Assembly (NCBI RefSeq): GCF_001485215.1
Contig: NZ_BBWW01000001.1
Coordinates: forward strand, 5,394,001-5,458,000
From: Leptolyngbya sp. NIES-2104
GTDB lineage: Bacteria > Cyanobacteriota > Cyanobacteriia > Leptolyngbyales > Leptolyngbyaceae
DNA length: 64,000 bases
Direction of reading: 5' to 3'
The notes below the pieces were generated by a model. The model ran no database searches and was not told the DNA's origin. It was given only the letters and a program-made list of their open reading frames with translations. Every line of letters starts with the position of its first letter. The stretch's first letter is position 1. This document shows positions 34,495 through 43,750 of this stretch, piece after piece. Position numbers and translations under genes: made by a program.

Positions 34495-35583
34495 TTACCC
34501 AGTGCCACAAACTTCTGTGATCACGCCTTCGATCGATTGAAAAAAGGCATCTTCTGAGAATTTCGTCATCGCGTGATCGCGAATTTTCTGATAATTCCAC
34601 TCGATCGCTTTTGCTTTGAGCAATGCCCGATGGAGAGCTTGTGGGGTTTGCGAGTTGAAGAATACACCCGTAGTGCCTGGAATCTGCGTATCGAGCACAC
34701 CGCCTTCGCCGTAAGCAATGACTGGAGTGCCGCTGGCATTGGCTTCGATCGGAACCAGTCCGTAATCTTCCAGTGCCATCACAATTACTGATTTCGATCT
34801 CGACAAGAGTTGTTTGCGTTCGGCATCGCTGACGTGTCCCAAGAATTTCACGTTTTTCATTGCCCGCGCTTCTAAGACTTCGCGCTCTGGTCCATCGCCT
34901 GTCACAACCAAATTCCAGCCCAACCAGTTAAAGGCTTCGACGACGACATCTAATCGCTTGTAGCTGACCAATCGTGCCGAAGCGAGGTAGAAATCTTCTT
35001 TCTGATTTGAGAAAGCAAACTGCTGACTATCGATCGGGCAGTTAATCACTCGTGCAGGCTTCTGATAGAACTGCTGAATTCGCCCTGCCACAGTGCTTGA
35101 GTTCGCAATATAAACATCTGGCTCTTGTGCATATGCCAAATCTGCTTTTCGCATCGCTCGAAAGACCTGTTCCAAGAGCGGCAGGAATCGTCGATAAGCA
35201 GTGTACTCTCGCAGATACGTCTTGGTATCCCACAGGAATCGAGTAATGTTGTGGCAGAAACAGATGTGCTTCGCATCAGGGCGCTTTCTCACGGCTTTAG
35301 CAAAGCTCGTCGTACTGCTGATGATTAGATCATAATCGCGCAAGTCCAACGCTCGAAACGCAGAATAATACAGCGGTGCCAACAGCTTGAAATAGCGAGA
35401 AGCGTTAGGAATTCGCTGTAGATAGGTGGTGAAAACTTCTCGATCGCCAAAATCGATCGAGGCTTCCGGCTCATACAGCGAGGTGAAGATATCTGCATCC
35501 GGGTAGCGCCGACAAAGCATTTCAAAAACTCGCTCTGCGCCGCCTTTCTGCGTTAAGTAGTCATGGACTAGGGCAACTTTCAT
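34495..35583 (-). CDS. Glycosyltransferase family 4 protein
   Basis: 362 residues. The opening MKVALVHDYLTQKGGAERVFEMLCRRYPDADIFTSLYEP is typical of GT4 enzymes close to WbaZ/mannosyltransferases. ICFCHNITRFLWDTKTYLREYTAYRRFLPLLEQVFR is a subgroup marker. The donor-binding half contains VVTGDGPEREVLEARAMKNVKFLGHVSD and VIVMALEDYGLVPIEANASGTPVIAYGEGGVLDT. It precedes the wzc-like gene by 58 bp on the same strand, so the two are likely cotranscribed. ATG at 35583. Confidence 0.88.
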   Translation of the reverse strand: MKVALVHDYLTQKGGAERVFEMLCRRYPDADIFTSLYEPEASIDFGDREVFTTYLQRIPNASRYFKLLAPLYYSAFRALDLRDYDLIISSTTSFAKAVRKRPDAKHICFCHNITRFLWDTKTYLREYTAYRRFLPLLEQVFRAMRKADLAYAQEPDVYIANSSTVAGRIQQFYQKPARVINCPIDSQQFAFSNQKEDFYLASARLVSYKRLDVVVEAFNWLGWNLVVTGDGPEREVLEARAMKNVKFLGHVSDAERKQLLSRSKSVIVMALEDYGLVPIEANASGTPVIAYGEGGVLDTQIPGTTGVFFNSQTPQALHRALLKAKAIEWNYQKIRDHAMTKFSEDAFFQSIEGVITEVCGTG

Positions 35584-35848
35584 GACAAAACTGTGAAGGA
35601 AACCGAAAACTCGAAGCCTCGAATTGTATCTCTGGATCGGTAAATCGATCGCGTCGCTGATTTGGCGGTACCCAATGAAGCCCCAATAAGAGCTTCAAAG
35701 ACATCTACCCCAGAATTTAGAGTAGAACCTTACCGAGGCAACTGTAAATTTTTCATGAAGGTTTAAGCATCTTTCCGATGACAGAGATGCGCTCTAAGAG
35801 CGGACTATATCGAAAGACAGGGGAAAGTTCAATCTTTGCGCTAGATTT

Positions 35849-36049
35849 CTAATCTTCGTCCATTTCGTCGGCTCTCAAATCTCCAGGCTCATTGAGCATT
35901 TGAGGAGTCACGGCAGGATTTTCAACGATCTCTCTAGGATCACCCTGGTAGCCACCGCTGTAGACGAGATCGTCTGGATTCACCACTTTTTGATTTTTAG
36001 GTGGCGAATCGTCGGTCGGCTTCGGTAAGCGTTCTGCTGGTTCTGTCAT
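35849..36049 (-). CDS. Small acidic conserved protein, hypothetical
   Basis: 66 residues, Pro- and Asp-rich with no hydrophobic segment: MTEPAERLPKPTDDSPPKNQ, then NPDDLVYSGGYQGDPREIVENPAVTPQML and an acidic tail RADEMDED. The composition suggests a disordered protein. A cyanobacterial lineage-specific hypothetical is likely; I do not recognise a function. It sits alone between the GT4 and the metallopeptidase genes. The 265 bp on its left, up to the GT4 start, shows no other gene. Confidence 0.55.
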   Translation of the reverse strand: MTEPAERLPKPTDDSPPKNQKVVNPDDLVYSGGYQGDPREIVENPAVTPQMLNEPGDLRADEMDED

Positions 36050-36117
36050 AAATCAAACCCGAATTTTTCTGAATCCTACGGGTTCAATCGCTGAACTTCC
36101 CCTACCCGAAGGCGGAG

Positions 36118-36873
36118 TTAGTCTTTCAAATTGTGCATTTCCAGCCAACCGGGAACATAGTGACTCGATTGACGCAGCGCTTTATCGATCGCTTTATAGT
36201 GAGGATCTTTTTCTTCGACTAATGCCCAGAACCGCGCTGAGTGATTGAGGTGTACTGTGTGGCAGAGTTCATGGACAAACACATAGCGCACAAGTTCTGG
36301 CGGCAGGAACAATAATTTATAGTTCAGGCTAATGTTGCATTGTTGAGAACAGCTTGCCCAGAGCGTTTTCTGTCCGCGAATCGAGGCTTTATGAAAGGGT
36401 AGCTGCAATTCTTGACTGATTGACCACAGCCACGGAACTAACCGCTGATAAGCTTTGTGGGTTAACCATTGCTGCAATAGAGCGCGACAAAGCTCCTCAT
36501 TATTTGTGTTGCCGCGTAGAATGAGCTTCGATTTGCCTTTTTCGGTCAGGGTCACACGCGAAAATCCGGTAGGCTGGTATTCGACTTCCCAAAGTTGGTC
36601 GATCGCTCTTAATGCCAGTTGATCTGGCAGAGCGGGAGAAGCCTCGAATTGTTGTCGCTGTGCTTCGAGGCGGTCGATCGTTCGCTCAATCCAACTTTGC
36701 TTGGTCTGCAAAATTTCAGGGATTCGGCTCTGGTCAAATCCGTGTGGGATGATGACTTCTAAGCCGCCCTGTACCGTCATTCTGAGGCTGACGTGTTTCG
36801 CTTTAATGCTTTCTCGAACTCGATACTGAGGGAGTTCCACAAGCTGACCCTTAATCAGTCTTGACTCAACCAT
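36118..36873 (-). CDS. YgjP-like (SprT/DUF45) metallopeptidase
   Basis: 251 residues from the ATG at 36873 (MVESRLIKGQLVELPQYRVR); the longer frame starts at TTG. The zinc motif is YVFVHELCHTVHLNHSARFWALVEEKDPHYK, an HExxH with a third His. Upstream, QKTLWASCSQQCNISLNYKLLFLP is the conserved YgjP segment (R/K-T-x-W-x-S-C). The predicted enzyme is a cytosolic metallopeptidase of the M48-like DUF45 group; its substrates are unknown. It follows dnaB by 74 bp on the same strand. Confidence 0.85.
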   Translation of the reverse strand: MVESRLIKGQLVELPQYRVRESIKAKHVSLRMTVQGGLEVIIPHGFDQSRIPEILQTKQSWIERTIDRLEAQRQQFEASPALPDQLALRAIDQLWEVEYQPTGFSRVTLTEKGKSKLILRGNTNNEELCRALLQQWLTHKAYQRLVPWLWSISQELQLPFHKASIRGQKTLWASCSQQCNISLNYKLLFLPPELVRYVFVHELCHTVHLNHSARFWALVEEKDPHYKAIDKALRQSSHYVPGWLEMHNLKD

Positions 36874-36947
36874 TGGTACCCATGATAGCAATTCCAAACC
36901 CGTTATCTATACTACTAGATTCTCCTAGGTTTGGATCAGCATTCTGG

Positions 36948-38309
36948 CTAAGAGTCGAACCGATTCGGAGCAGCTAAGTTCAAGAATCGCGTAAATTGCG
37001 GCTCGAATAGGAGTTTGATTGTCCCGGTGGGTCCGTTTCGGTGTTTGGTGATTAGAACTTCAGCGATTCCGCGATCGGGTGTGTCCTCGTTATAATATTC
37101 GTCGCGATAAAGCATCATTACAAGGTCAGCGTCTTGTTCTATACTTCCACTTTCACGAAGATCTGACATCATCGGGCGTTTATCAGCGCGGCTTTCAACA
37201 CTTCTACTGAGTTGAGACAGTGCAATAACAGGCACATTCAATTCACGGGCAAGTCCTTTTAACGCACGAGTAATTCGCGCTAATTCTTGCACTCGATTTT
37301 CGCTGCCGCTGCCTTCCATCAATTGCAGGTAGTCGATCAAAATCATGCCGAGTGCGCCGCCTTGTTCGGCTTGAAGCTTACGGGCACGCGATCGCATTTC
37401 CACAACGCTAATATTTGGCGTATCGTCGATGAAGATTCTCAGTTCTGACAATCGCCCGATCGCATTGCTCAACGGTTCCCAATCTTGTGAGGAGATTCTG
37501 CCCGATCGCAGTCTGCCACTTTCGATCCGCGCTTCACTTGCTAACAATCGCTGCACGATCTGTTCCTTCGACATCTCTAAGCTAAACACCGCAACCGGAA
37601 GCTTATACTGCGCGGCAATATTTCGCCCCAAACCTAGACAGAACGCCGTTTTTCCCATTGACGGCCTCCCTGCCACGATGATCAAATCCGATCGCTGAAA
37701 TCCCTGAGTTTTGCCATCGAGATCGTAGAAGCCCGAAGCTAATCCAGGAAGTGCCATTCCTGCCGATCGTTCTTCGATCTCAGCAAAAGTTTTGGTCAAA
37801 ATGTCCGCTGTGGCAATTAAGCCCTGATTCGGTCGGACTTGAGTAATGCTGAACACCTTTTGTTCTGCCTCGTCCAAGACTTTTTCTAAGTCTTTCGCGG
37901 TTTCATGTCCAAGCTGTGAAATCTGATGTCCGGTGCTGATCAATTTTCGGCGGAGAAACTTATCGACAACTAAAGCTGCATACTGATCAATATTGACTGC
38001 GCTCACAGTTCGATCGACCAGTTGCACCAGTTTTGACTGTCCGCCTAACTTTTCTAGTGATCCGCGATCGTTGAGCCAAGTCGAAACGCTCATCAAATCG
38101 GTTGGAGATCCCTGCTGGTGAAGAGCAACGCAGGCTTTATAAATCTCTTGGTGAGCGCTACTGTAGAACGCTTCAGGGCGCAGAATGTCGAGAATGCGGG
38201 TAATCGCTTCCGGATCGAGGAGAATTCCGCCTAAAATTGCCTCTTCAGCATCAAGATTCTGAGGGGGAATGCGATCGTTAACGGGTTGGAAATTGAATTC
38301 TTGAACCAT
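36948..38309 (-). CDS. dnaB: Replicative DNA helicase DnaB
   Basis: 453 residues from the ATG at 38309 (MVQEFNFQPVNDRIPPQNL); a TTG at 38372 would extend it with an unlikely hydrophobic segment. The N-terminal primase-interacting domain starts with DAEEAILGGILLDPEAI. The RecA-like core has Walker A IVAGRPSMGKTAFCLGLG, FSLEMSKEQIVQRLLASEARI, Walker B-type MILIDYLQLMEGS, and SQLSRSVESRADKRPMMSDLRESGSIEQDADLVMMLYR. It unwinds the fork ahead of the polymerase. Many cyanobacterial DnaB genes carry an intein in this core; here the protein is continuous with none. It follows rplI, a very conserved order. Confidence 0.96.
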   Translation of the reverse strand: MVQEFNFQPVNDRIPPQNLDAEEAILGGILLDPEAITRILDILRPEAFYSSAHQEIYKACVALHQQGSPTDLMSVSTWLNDRGSLEKLGGQSKLVQLVDRTVSAVNIDQYAALVVDKFLRRKLISTGHQISQLGHETAKDLEKVLDEAEQKVFSITQVRPNQGLIATADILTKTFAEIEERSAGMALPGLASGFYDLDGKTQGFQRSDLIIVAGRPSMGKTAFCLGLGRNIAAQYKLPVAVFSLEMSKEQIVQRLLASEARIESGRLRSGRISSQDWEPLSNAIGRLSELRIFIDDTPNISVVEMRSRARKLQAEQGGALGMILIDYLQLMEGSGSENRVQELARITRALKGLARELNVPVIALSQLSRSVESRADKRPMMSDLRESGSIEQDADLVMMLYRDEYYNEDTPDRGIAEVLITKHRNGPTGTIKLLFEPQFTRFLNLAAPNRFDS

Positions 38310-38423
38310 GATGCTGAGAAGCAGTAGCGGGAATGGAGTGGGGGCTGAATCAAACGTTATCCGCAGACTCAACCCCCAACTATACAGCTATTTCCAATCT
38401 TAGCAAGTTTTAGTAACTCTGTA

Positions 38424-38882
38424 CTAAGCCGCAACGACTCGAATCACGACTTTCGAGGTGACTTCTGGGTGCAGTTTGATTTGAGCCGTGTATTCTCCAA
38501 GCTTGCTGATATCGGGGAGCGTGATTGTACGTCGATCGATATCCTGATTGGTCTTCGCCTTGATTGCATCGGCGACATCTTGGTTTGTGACCGTTCCGAA
38601 GATCGAATCGTTTTCGCCCGCTTGTTTCTCGATGTCAAATCCGCCAGCGGTTTCGATTTCCGCTGAGATTTGAACGGCTTGCTGTTTTAATTCGGCTAAC
38701 CGTTGTTCTTCCAATTCGCGCCGACGGGCGACCTGTTTGAGAATGCCAGGATTGACCGTGGTTGCCATGCCTTGAGGCACAAGATAGTTTCTCGCATAAC
38801 CGGGTGCGACTTCGACTAAGTCCCCGATGCGTCCTAATTTGCTGACGTTCTGCGTGAGAACGAGCTGAATCCGCTTCGCCAT
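38424..38882 (-). CDS. rplI: 50S ribosomal protein L9
   Basis: 152 residues from the ATG at 38882 ([40 protein letters not shown]), the standard L9 N-terminus; the longer frame adds an unlikely leader. The long connecting helix ([21 protein letters not shown]) and the C-terminal domain ([39 protein letters not shown]) are complete. L9 is a structural part of the large ribosomal subunit. It lies 114 bp upstream of dnaB on the same strand. Confidence 0.97.
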   Translation of the reverse strand: MAKRIQLVLTQNVSKLGRIGDLVEVAPGYARNYLVPQGMATTVNPGILKQVARRRELEEQRLAELKQQAVQISAEIETAGGFDIEKQAGENDSIFGTVTNQDVADAIKAKTNQDIDRRTITLPDISKLGEYTAQIKLHPEVTSKVVIRVVAA

Positions 38883-38931
38883 AATTCTAAGTTCTCGATT
38901 GTTTCCGCACAAATAGTCCATTCTACAGGAT

Positions 38932-38958
38932 GGAGACACGAATCGATCGCGTCTTTAC
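38932..38958. repeat. Palindromic repeat, copy 2
   Basis: Arms GGAGACACGAATCG and CGATCGCGTCTTTAC are close to the 28-bp palindrome at 25866. The stop codon of the NRPS gene (38955-38957) lies inside it. Confidence 0.6.
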
Positions 38959-41900
38959 TTTGGCAAAAGATGATCGATGTTCTCGACCAGAATTTTCATC
39001 GTGGGTTTATCGACACAGGATAAATGCGTTCCGGGCAGAATGTGAACGGTTAATCGATCGTCTGCCAGCGTGCGCCAACTGACCCACATTTCCGAGGGTT
39101 TGGCTTCTTCTTCACAAATGAATAGCTGGATGGGAAAGGCGCTCTTTCGGGGACGGTAGCGGCGAACAATGCGACCATGCCGCCAGTAGGGATCAGTGTT
39201 GCCTGTGAGATTGTCGATCGCGCTAAACAGCGTCATTCTCACCACGAGCTTTAAGCTCCAAATGATTTTTTTAAAGAACAGCAGAGTGCGATCGTGGAAT
39301 TGCAGCGATCGACTTTCTACAGGAAACGCATTCCACCGAGTCAGCAGTTCCAGCGGTAAGTGAAAATTCCGTACAACTGGCAACTTTTGCAGCACTATGA
39401 ATCTTTTTGGAATTGCCATCATATTCACAGGGGCAATCAAAGCGAGTAAAGCGACTTCTTGCCCTTGATCGTATAACTGTTGAGCGATTTCATACGCGAC
39501 CGCAGCCCCCATCGAATAGCCGATTAGGTAATAAGGACCCTCTGGTTGCAGGTGTCGCATTTCTCGAAGGGTGTAGCCTGCCATCATTTCGAGTGTGGTT
39601 TCAGAATCGATCGACAATTCCTGAATGCCGTAAATCGGTTGTTCTGAGTCAAGATGAGCGCGTAAACCTTCACAAAATCGGAAGGTTCCCGTTGCGCCGG
39701 GAATGCAGAAAAGCGGTGATCGATTGGAATTGCCTGCTTGGAATTGAATTAGGTTAGGAGAGAAATCGGCTTGTTCATTGTCGATCGCTTGGCTCAATTG
39801 CCGAATTGTCGGAACTTGATACAGCAGTGCCATTGGAATCGATTGACCCAAAGCTTGCTCCATTTTTGCCGCGAGTTGCAGCATTAAGAGCGAATGTCCG
39901 CCCAGCTCGAAAAAGTCATCGTCTAACCCGATCGGCTCAATCTTGAGAACCTCTTGCCAAATCTGTACGAGTTGATGTTCGAGCGTGGTTTCAGGAGGCG
40001 CAATTGTTCGAGTAGAAATCGAGGGTGCAATCTTTTGCAGTGCTTTACGATCGACCTTTCCATTTGGAGTTAGCGGAAAAGCTTCTAGCTCGACAAACGC
40101 ACTCGGAATCATGTAGTTCGGCAGTAATTGTTTCAAAAACCGCTGAAGGTCTGCGATCGGGGCTTGAGTCACGAGGTAAGCGATCAATCGTTGCGACTGA
40201 GCTAACACGATCGAGTCCGTAATCGCGGGATGCTGATTGAGTGCAAATTCGATTTCTCCAAGCTCGATCCGAAATCCTCGAATCTTGACCTGATCATCAT
40301 TTCTGCCGAGATATTCTAGATTTCCATCTGACCGGTATCGCACCAGATCGCCCGTTCGATAAAGTCTTTGAGGCGGCAATTCTGAAAACTGATGCTCGAT
40401 GAATTTCTCTTGCGTTTGTTCAGGGCGACGCAGATAGCCGCGTGCTACTCCGAATCCACCAATATAGAGTTCTCCAGCGACTCCGATCGGAACAGGCTGC
40501 ATCTGAGCATCGAGCACATAAGTCTGAGTATTTGCGATCGCACGTCCGATCGAGAGTTCACCTTGATCAAATCCCGAACGAATCGGATCGTATATTGTTG
40601 CAATCACAGTTGCTTCCGTCGGTCCGTAAGTGTTGATCCATCTCGGGTAGTTCCCAACTCTTTCTAACCAAGTGAGATAAGTCGATCGAGAAGCCTTTTC
40701 TCCCCCGACGATCACTAATCGAACCGCATCAGGCAACACCAAATCTAACTCTGTTAATCCATAAACAATCTGATGCCAGAGTGCTGTTGGTAGATTGAGG
40801 ACTGTAATTTGATGTGATTCAACGAATTGTAAAAACTGTTGAGTAGACATCAAACAATCCGGAGATCGAAGTACCAACGTTGCACCACAGATTAACGTCG
40901 GGAAGATTTCCTCGATCGCAATATCAAAGCTCAGTGCCGAAGCTTGCAAAACGCGATCGCATTCCTTCAATTCATATTCTCGAATCGCTGCCAGATTGTG
41001 ATTGACCATGCTTTGATGTTCGATCATCACTCCTTTGGGTTTCCCAGTTGATCCCGATGTGTAGATCACATAAGCAAGATGATGATTCTGAACAGGACTG
41101 TGAACGGGTGCTGTACTAAACGAGTCAATCCCAAGTGAAGTGAGCAACAATGTCACCTGAGCGTCTTCAATCAACAATTCTAGCCGCTCTTTCGGATAGG
41201 TCGGATCAAGTGGAACAAATGCGCCACCTGCTTTGAGAATGCCGAGAATTCCAACAATGAAGTCGATCGATCGCTCCATGCAGATCCCAACTAAACTACC
41301 GGGCTGCACTCCTTGAGCTTGTAGAAATCGTGCGAGTTGATTCGATTTCTGATCAAGTTCGCGATAGGTTAGTCGGTCTTGATTGAATTGAACCGCGATC
41401 GCATCGGGTGTCCGAATTGCTTGAGCCGAAATCAATTCATGCACACACTGAGATGGAATAGGTTGAGCCGTACGATTCCACTCAATTAGCAATTGATGTT
41501 GTTGTTTGGCAGGCAAAATCGAGAGATGCGAAATCGATGCTTGAGGATTGAGAATCACACTCTCTAACAGCGTTTCAAACTGTTGAGCCATGCGGGTAAT
41601 CATCTGGGCTTCAAATCGATTCGCGTTGTACTGCCACACTAAATTAAAGCGATCGCCTGCCTCAACGACTTGCAAATCTAGATCAAACGTTGCACCGCCT
41701 TGATGTTCGAGCAAATACGGTTCAAAGGTCAGCCCTTCAAACGATCGATCAATCCAACGATGTTTTTGCCAGGTAAACGTAACCGAGAAAAGACGGCTCG
41801 TTTTCTTCTGTTTGACTAATTCTTGTAGTGGTAAATCTTGATGCGTTTGCGCCTGACGAACAATCTGATCGACCTGCTCTAGAAGTGTCTCAAATCCAAG

Positions 41901-42821
41901 CTCTCCGTCAATTGGAATCCGCAGCGTCACCATATTCGAGAAGTAGCCAATCACATCACGGAACCAGTCCGTTCCCCAACGTCCCGCCATCGCACTCCCG
42001 ATCGCTAAATCACTCTCACCTGTATAGCGATACAGCAACACCAGAAACGCCGTTAGCAAAATGCGATACAAACTATAGCCCTGAGGCTGAAGCGGCTCAA
42101 TCAGATGATCGGGCAGTGGAAAAGATTGCGTTTCACTCCGCTCTGTTTTTGGGTGAGACTTGCTCGGTAAATCGATCGCAGGCAGTTCCCCCGCAAGTTG
42201 ATTGTTCCAAAAGTTGAGCAACTCTTTTGCGCGATCGCTCTCCATCATCTCGCGCTGCCAATTCACATAATCAATGTATGTCGATGCTTGCACCGCGCTT
42301 CGCGATCGCACTTCAACGCTTTTTCCTTGATAAGCCCGTTCCCATTCCTCCAGCAGCAGATCAAACGTCCACATATCCCCTGCAATATGATGCAGTGTGA
42401 TTACCTGAACACACTCTTGAGCACTGCATCGAAACAAGCACACTCGAATTGCAGGTTCTGTCTCTAAGCGAAATGGCTTTGCGGTTTCAGCTAAAATCTG
42501 AGCCTTCAAAGTAGACTCATTCCAGCCAATTGCCTGAATCGATCGCAGCGGAATCTGACCTGATCGCACTACTCGAAACGGGGTTCCATTCGCGTCACCG
42601 TAGCGCGATCGTAAAATTGCATGAGCCTGAAACACCTGCTCCCAAGCCTGTTTCCAAGCAGCTACATCCAACTCACCGAGAATCCGAACTGTGTGATAGA
42701 TATTGTAAGCACTGCTTTCAGGATCAAGCTGATACAAGAACCATAAACCTTGCTGCTGCCAAGAAAGAGAATATTCAACCGAAGCTTGAGTGGATGAATG
42801 GATGGCGGTCAAACTTTGCAT
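38955..42821 (-). CDS. Single-module NRPS (C-A-PCP-TE)
   Basis: 1288 residues. Condensation domain about 15-430, with the active site LHHIAGDM (144-150) in place of HHxxxDG. Adenylation domain about 455-930, with A3 YVIYTSGSTGKPKGVM (585-600), TYGPTE (731-736), YRTGDLV and the A10 lysine in NGKVDRKAL (K922). Carrier domain with LGGHSL (S977). Thioesterase about 1030-1288, with GYSMG (S1103) and the late His in GTHLSC. Reading the specificity pocket by eye gives D633 I634 E637 N676 I704 G706 T731 V739 I740 K922, which I cannot match to a substrate with confidence. It would make an acylated amino acid or short product released by the TE. No tailoring, transport or phosphopantetheinyl transferase gene is adjacent. 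Confidence 0.92.
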   Translation of the reverse strand: MQSLTAIHSSTQASVEYSLSWQQQGLWFLYQLDPESSAYNIYHTVRILGELDVAAWKQAWEQVFQAHAILRSRYGDANGTPFRVVRSGQIPLRSIQAIGWNESTLKAQILAETAKPFRLETEPAIRVCLFRCSAQECVQVITLHHIAGDMWTFDLLLEEWERAYQGKSVEVRSRSAVQASTYIDYVNWQREMMESDRAKELLNFWNNQLAGELPAIDLPSKSHPKTERSETQSFPLPDHLIEPLQPQGYSLYRILLTAFLVLLYRYTGESDLAIGSAMAGRWGTDWFRDVIGYFSNMVTLRIPIDGELGFETLLEQVDQIVRQAQTHQDLPLQELVKQKKTSRLFSVTFTWQKHRWIDRSFEGLTFEPYLLEHQGGATFDLDLQVVEAGDRFNLVWQYNANRFEAQMITRMAQQFETLLESVILNPQASISHLSILPAKQQHQLLIEWNRTAQPIPSQCVHELISAQAIRTPDAIAVQFNQDRLTYRELDQKSNQLARFLQAQGVQPGSLVGICMERSIDFIVGILGILKAGGAFVPLDPTYPKERLELLIEDAQVTLLLTSLGIDSFSTAPVHSPVQNHHLAYVIYTSGSTGKPKGVMIEHQSMVNHNLAAIREYELKECDRVLQASALSFDIAIEEIFPTLICGATLVLRSPDCLMSTQQFLQFVESHQITVLNLPTALWHQIVYGLTELDLVLPDAVRLVIVGGEKASRSTYLTWLERVGNYPRWINTYGPTEATVIATIYDPIRSGFDQGELSIGRAIANTQTYVLDAQMQPVPIGVAGELYIGGFGVARGYLRRPEQTQEKFIEHQFSELPPQRLYRTGDLVRYRSDGNLEYLGRNDDQVKIRGFRIELGEIEFALNQHPAITDSIVLAQSQRLIAYLVTQAPIADLQRFLKQLLPNYMIPSAFVELEAFPLTPNGKVDRKALQKIAPSISTRTIAPPETTLEHQLVQIWQEVLKIEPIGLDDDFFELGGHSLLMLQLAAKMEQALGQSIPMALLYQVPTIRQLSQAIDNEQADFSPNLIQFQAGNSNRSPLFCIPGATGTFRFCEGLRAHLDSEQPIYGIQELSIDSETTLEMMAGYTLREMRHLQPEGPYYLIGYSMGAAVAYEIAQQLYDQGQEVALLALIAPVNMMAIPKRFIVLQKLPVVRNFHLPLELLTRWNAFPVESRSLQFHDRTLLFFKKIIWSLKLVVRMTLFSAIDNLTGNTDPYWRHGRIVRRYRPRKSAFPIQLFICEEEAKPSEMWVSWRTLADDRLTVHILPGTHLSCVDKPTMKILVENIDHLLPK

Positions 42822-42867
42822 ATTAATATCGATCGATTAACAATGGATCTCAGGCTGCCACAGTAAG

Positions 42868-42917
42868 TCACGGCGTACATCTACACACACCGATCAACCT
42901 AACTTTCACGGTGTACA
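42868..42917. promoter_or_regulatory. Direct repeat upstream of the NRPS gene
   Basis: TCACGGCGTACA (42868-42879) and TCACGGTGTACA (42906-42917) differ at one base and lie 38 nt apart start to start, about 47 to 96 bp before the NRPS start codon. The second contains the palindrome GTGTACAC. They may be binding sites of a regulator; no -10/-35 pair is certain. Confidence 0.4.
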
Positions 42918-42954
42918 CATTAAATTGGTATTTGCTTCGTTTCAGTCGGCTTCA

Positions 42955-43067
42955 GCCCCTAAATTCCCCACGGGTGGGGGACTTTGAATATGAGCCGCTA
43001 TTTTGCCTGTGTGATCTGTGCCACTCTTAGTCCCCCAGAATGGGGGATTTAGGGGGCGAAGAATTTC
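42955..43067. repeat. Large inverted repeat of the GGGGGATTTAGGGGGC type
   Basis: GCCCCTAAATTCCCC (from 42955) pairs with GGGGGATTTAGGGGGC (ending 43047), and inside them GGTGGGGGACT pairs with AGTCCCCCA. The following segment (43048-43067) reads GAAGAATTTCGGCAATGACC and recurs at 49349-49368. No convincing gene lies here. Confidence 0.7.
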
Positions 43068-43568
43068 GGCAATGACCAATTTGATTTACGCGTACACGGT
43101 AGCTGCCCAACCCGAACAAATTCGTGAATCTGTAGAAACTGAAAAATCTGTGTATGAACCGCGAAAACTCAACCTGGGTAGAAGAACTTGCCCTGAAATA
43201 ACTTGCTCTCAACCTCCGTCTGCCTAGAAATCACGGTTAAGAGCCATAGTTTATTACGATACTGTCCTATATTCTACAGAGCTTATAAATTAATCGTCTA
43301 CAGTGTGCAGAGAGTATCCGTTTCAACTAGACGAAACTGTAATAGAACGCTCACACTTAAGAATTTACTAAAATCACTCCTTCCACTTCCGTCAGCTAAC
43401 TCTTTGATAAATCAGCAATCAGCCAACCCGATCGCACTTTATGACAATTCTCTACCGTTTGCCAGGTCTAGAATCGATGTCTCACAAAATACTCGATCGC
43501 ACCCAATTTTCTAAAATCTGTTGCACCAATTTCCAGGAAAGGTGTTATTCTGAAAAAGCGCAAAACGT
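43068..43568. other. Gene-free stretch before tRNA-Gly
   Basis: Roughly 500 bp with only short, unconvincing open frames. A possible tRNA promoter is TTGCAC then TTATTC with an 18-nt gap near 43522-43551. Nothing else seen. Confidence 0.4.
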
Positions 43569-43639
43569 GCGGGCATAGTTTAGTGGTAAAACACCTGCCT
43601 TCCAAGCAGGATATCCGGGTTCGATTCCCGGTGCCCGCT
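43569..43639 (+). tRNA. tRNA-Gly (anticodon TCC)
   Basis: A 71-nt cloverleaf. Acceptor GCGGGCA pairs with TGCCCGC, discriminator T. The D arm contains TTTAGTGGTAAAA. The anticodon stem CCTGC/GCAGG encloses CTTCCAA, so the anticodon is TCC and the tRNA reads GGA. The T arm is CCGGGTTCGATTCCCGG. CCA is not encoded. Confidence 0.95.
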
Positions 43640-43750
43640 TTACCAAACTCAAATCATTAAAACTGCCGTAAAAAAGGCGGGCTTCTGCTGTCTCCGTGGG
43701 ATAATTGCCTCACACAGAAAAAGGGTTTCTACCCGCGTGAGGAGATGAAT

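Noticed and set aside
36948-38309. Intein in dnaB
   Set aside because: The helicase core is continuous with no Hint or homing endonuclease segment.
43018-43514. Open frames before tRNA-Gly
   Set aside because: They run through the hairpin repeat and AT-rich DNA without recognisable features.
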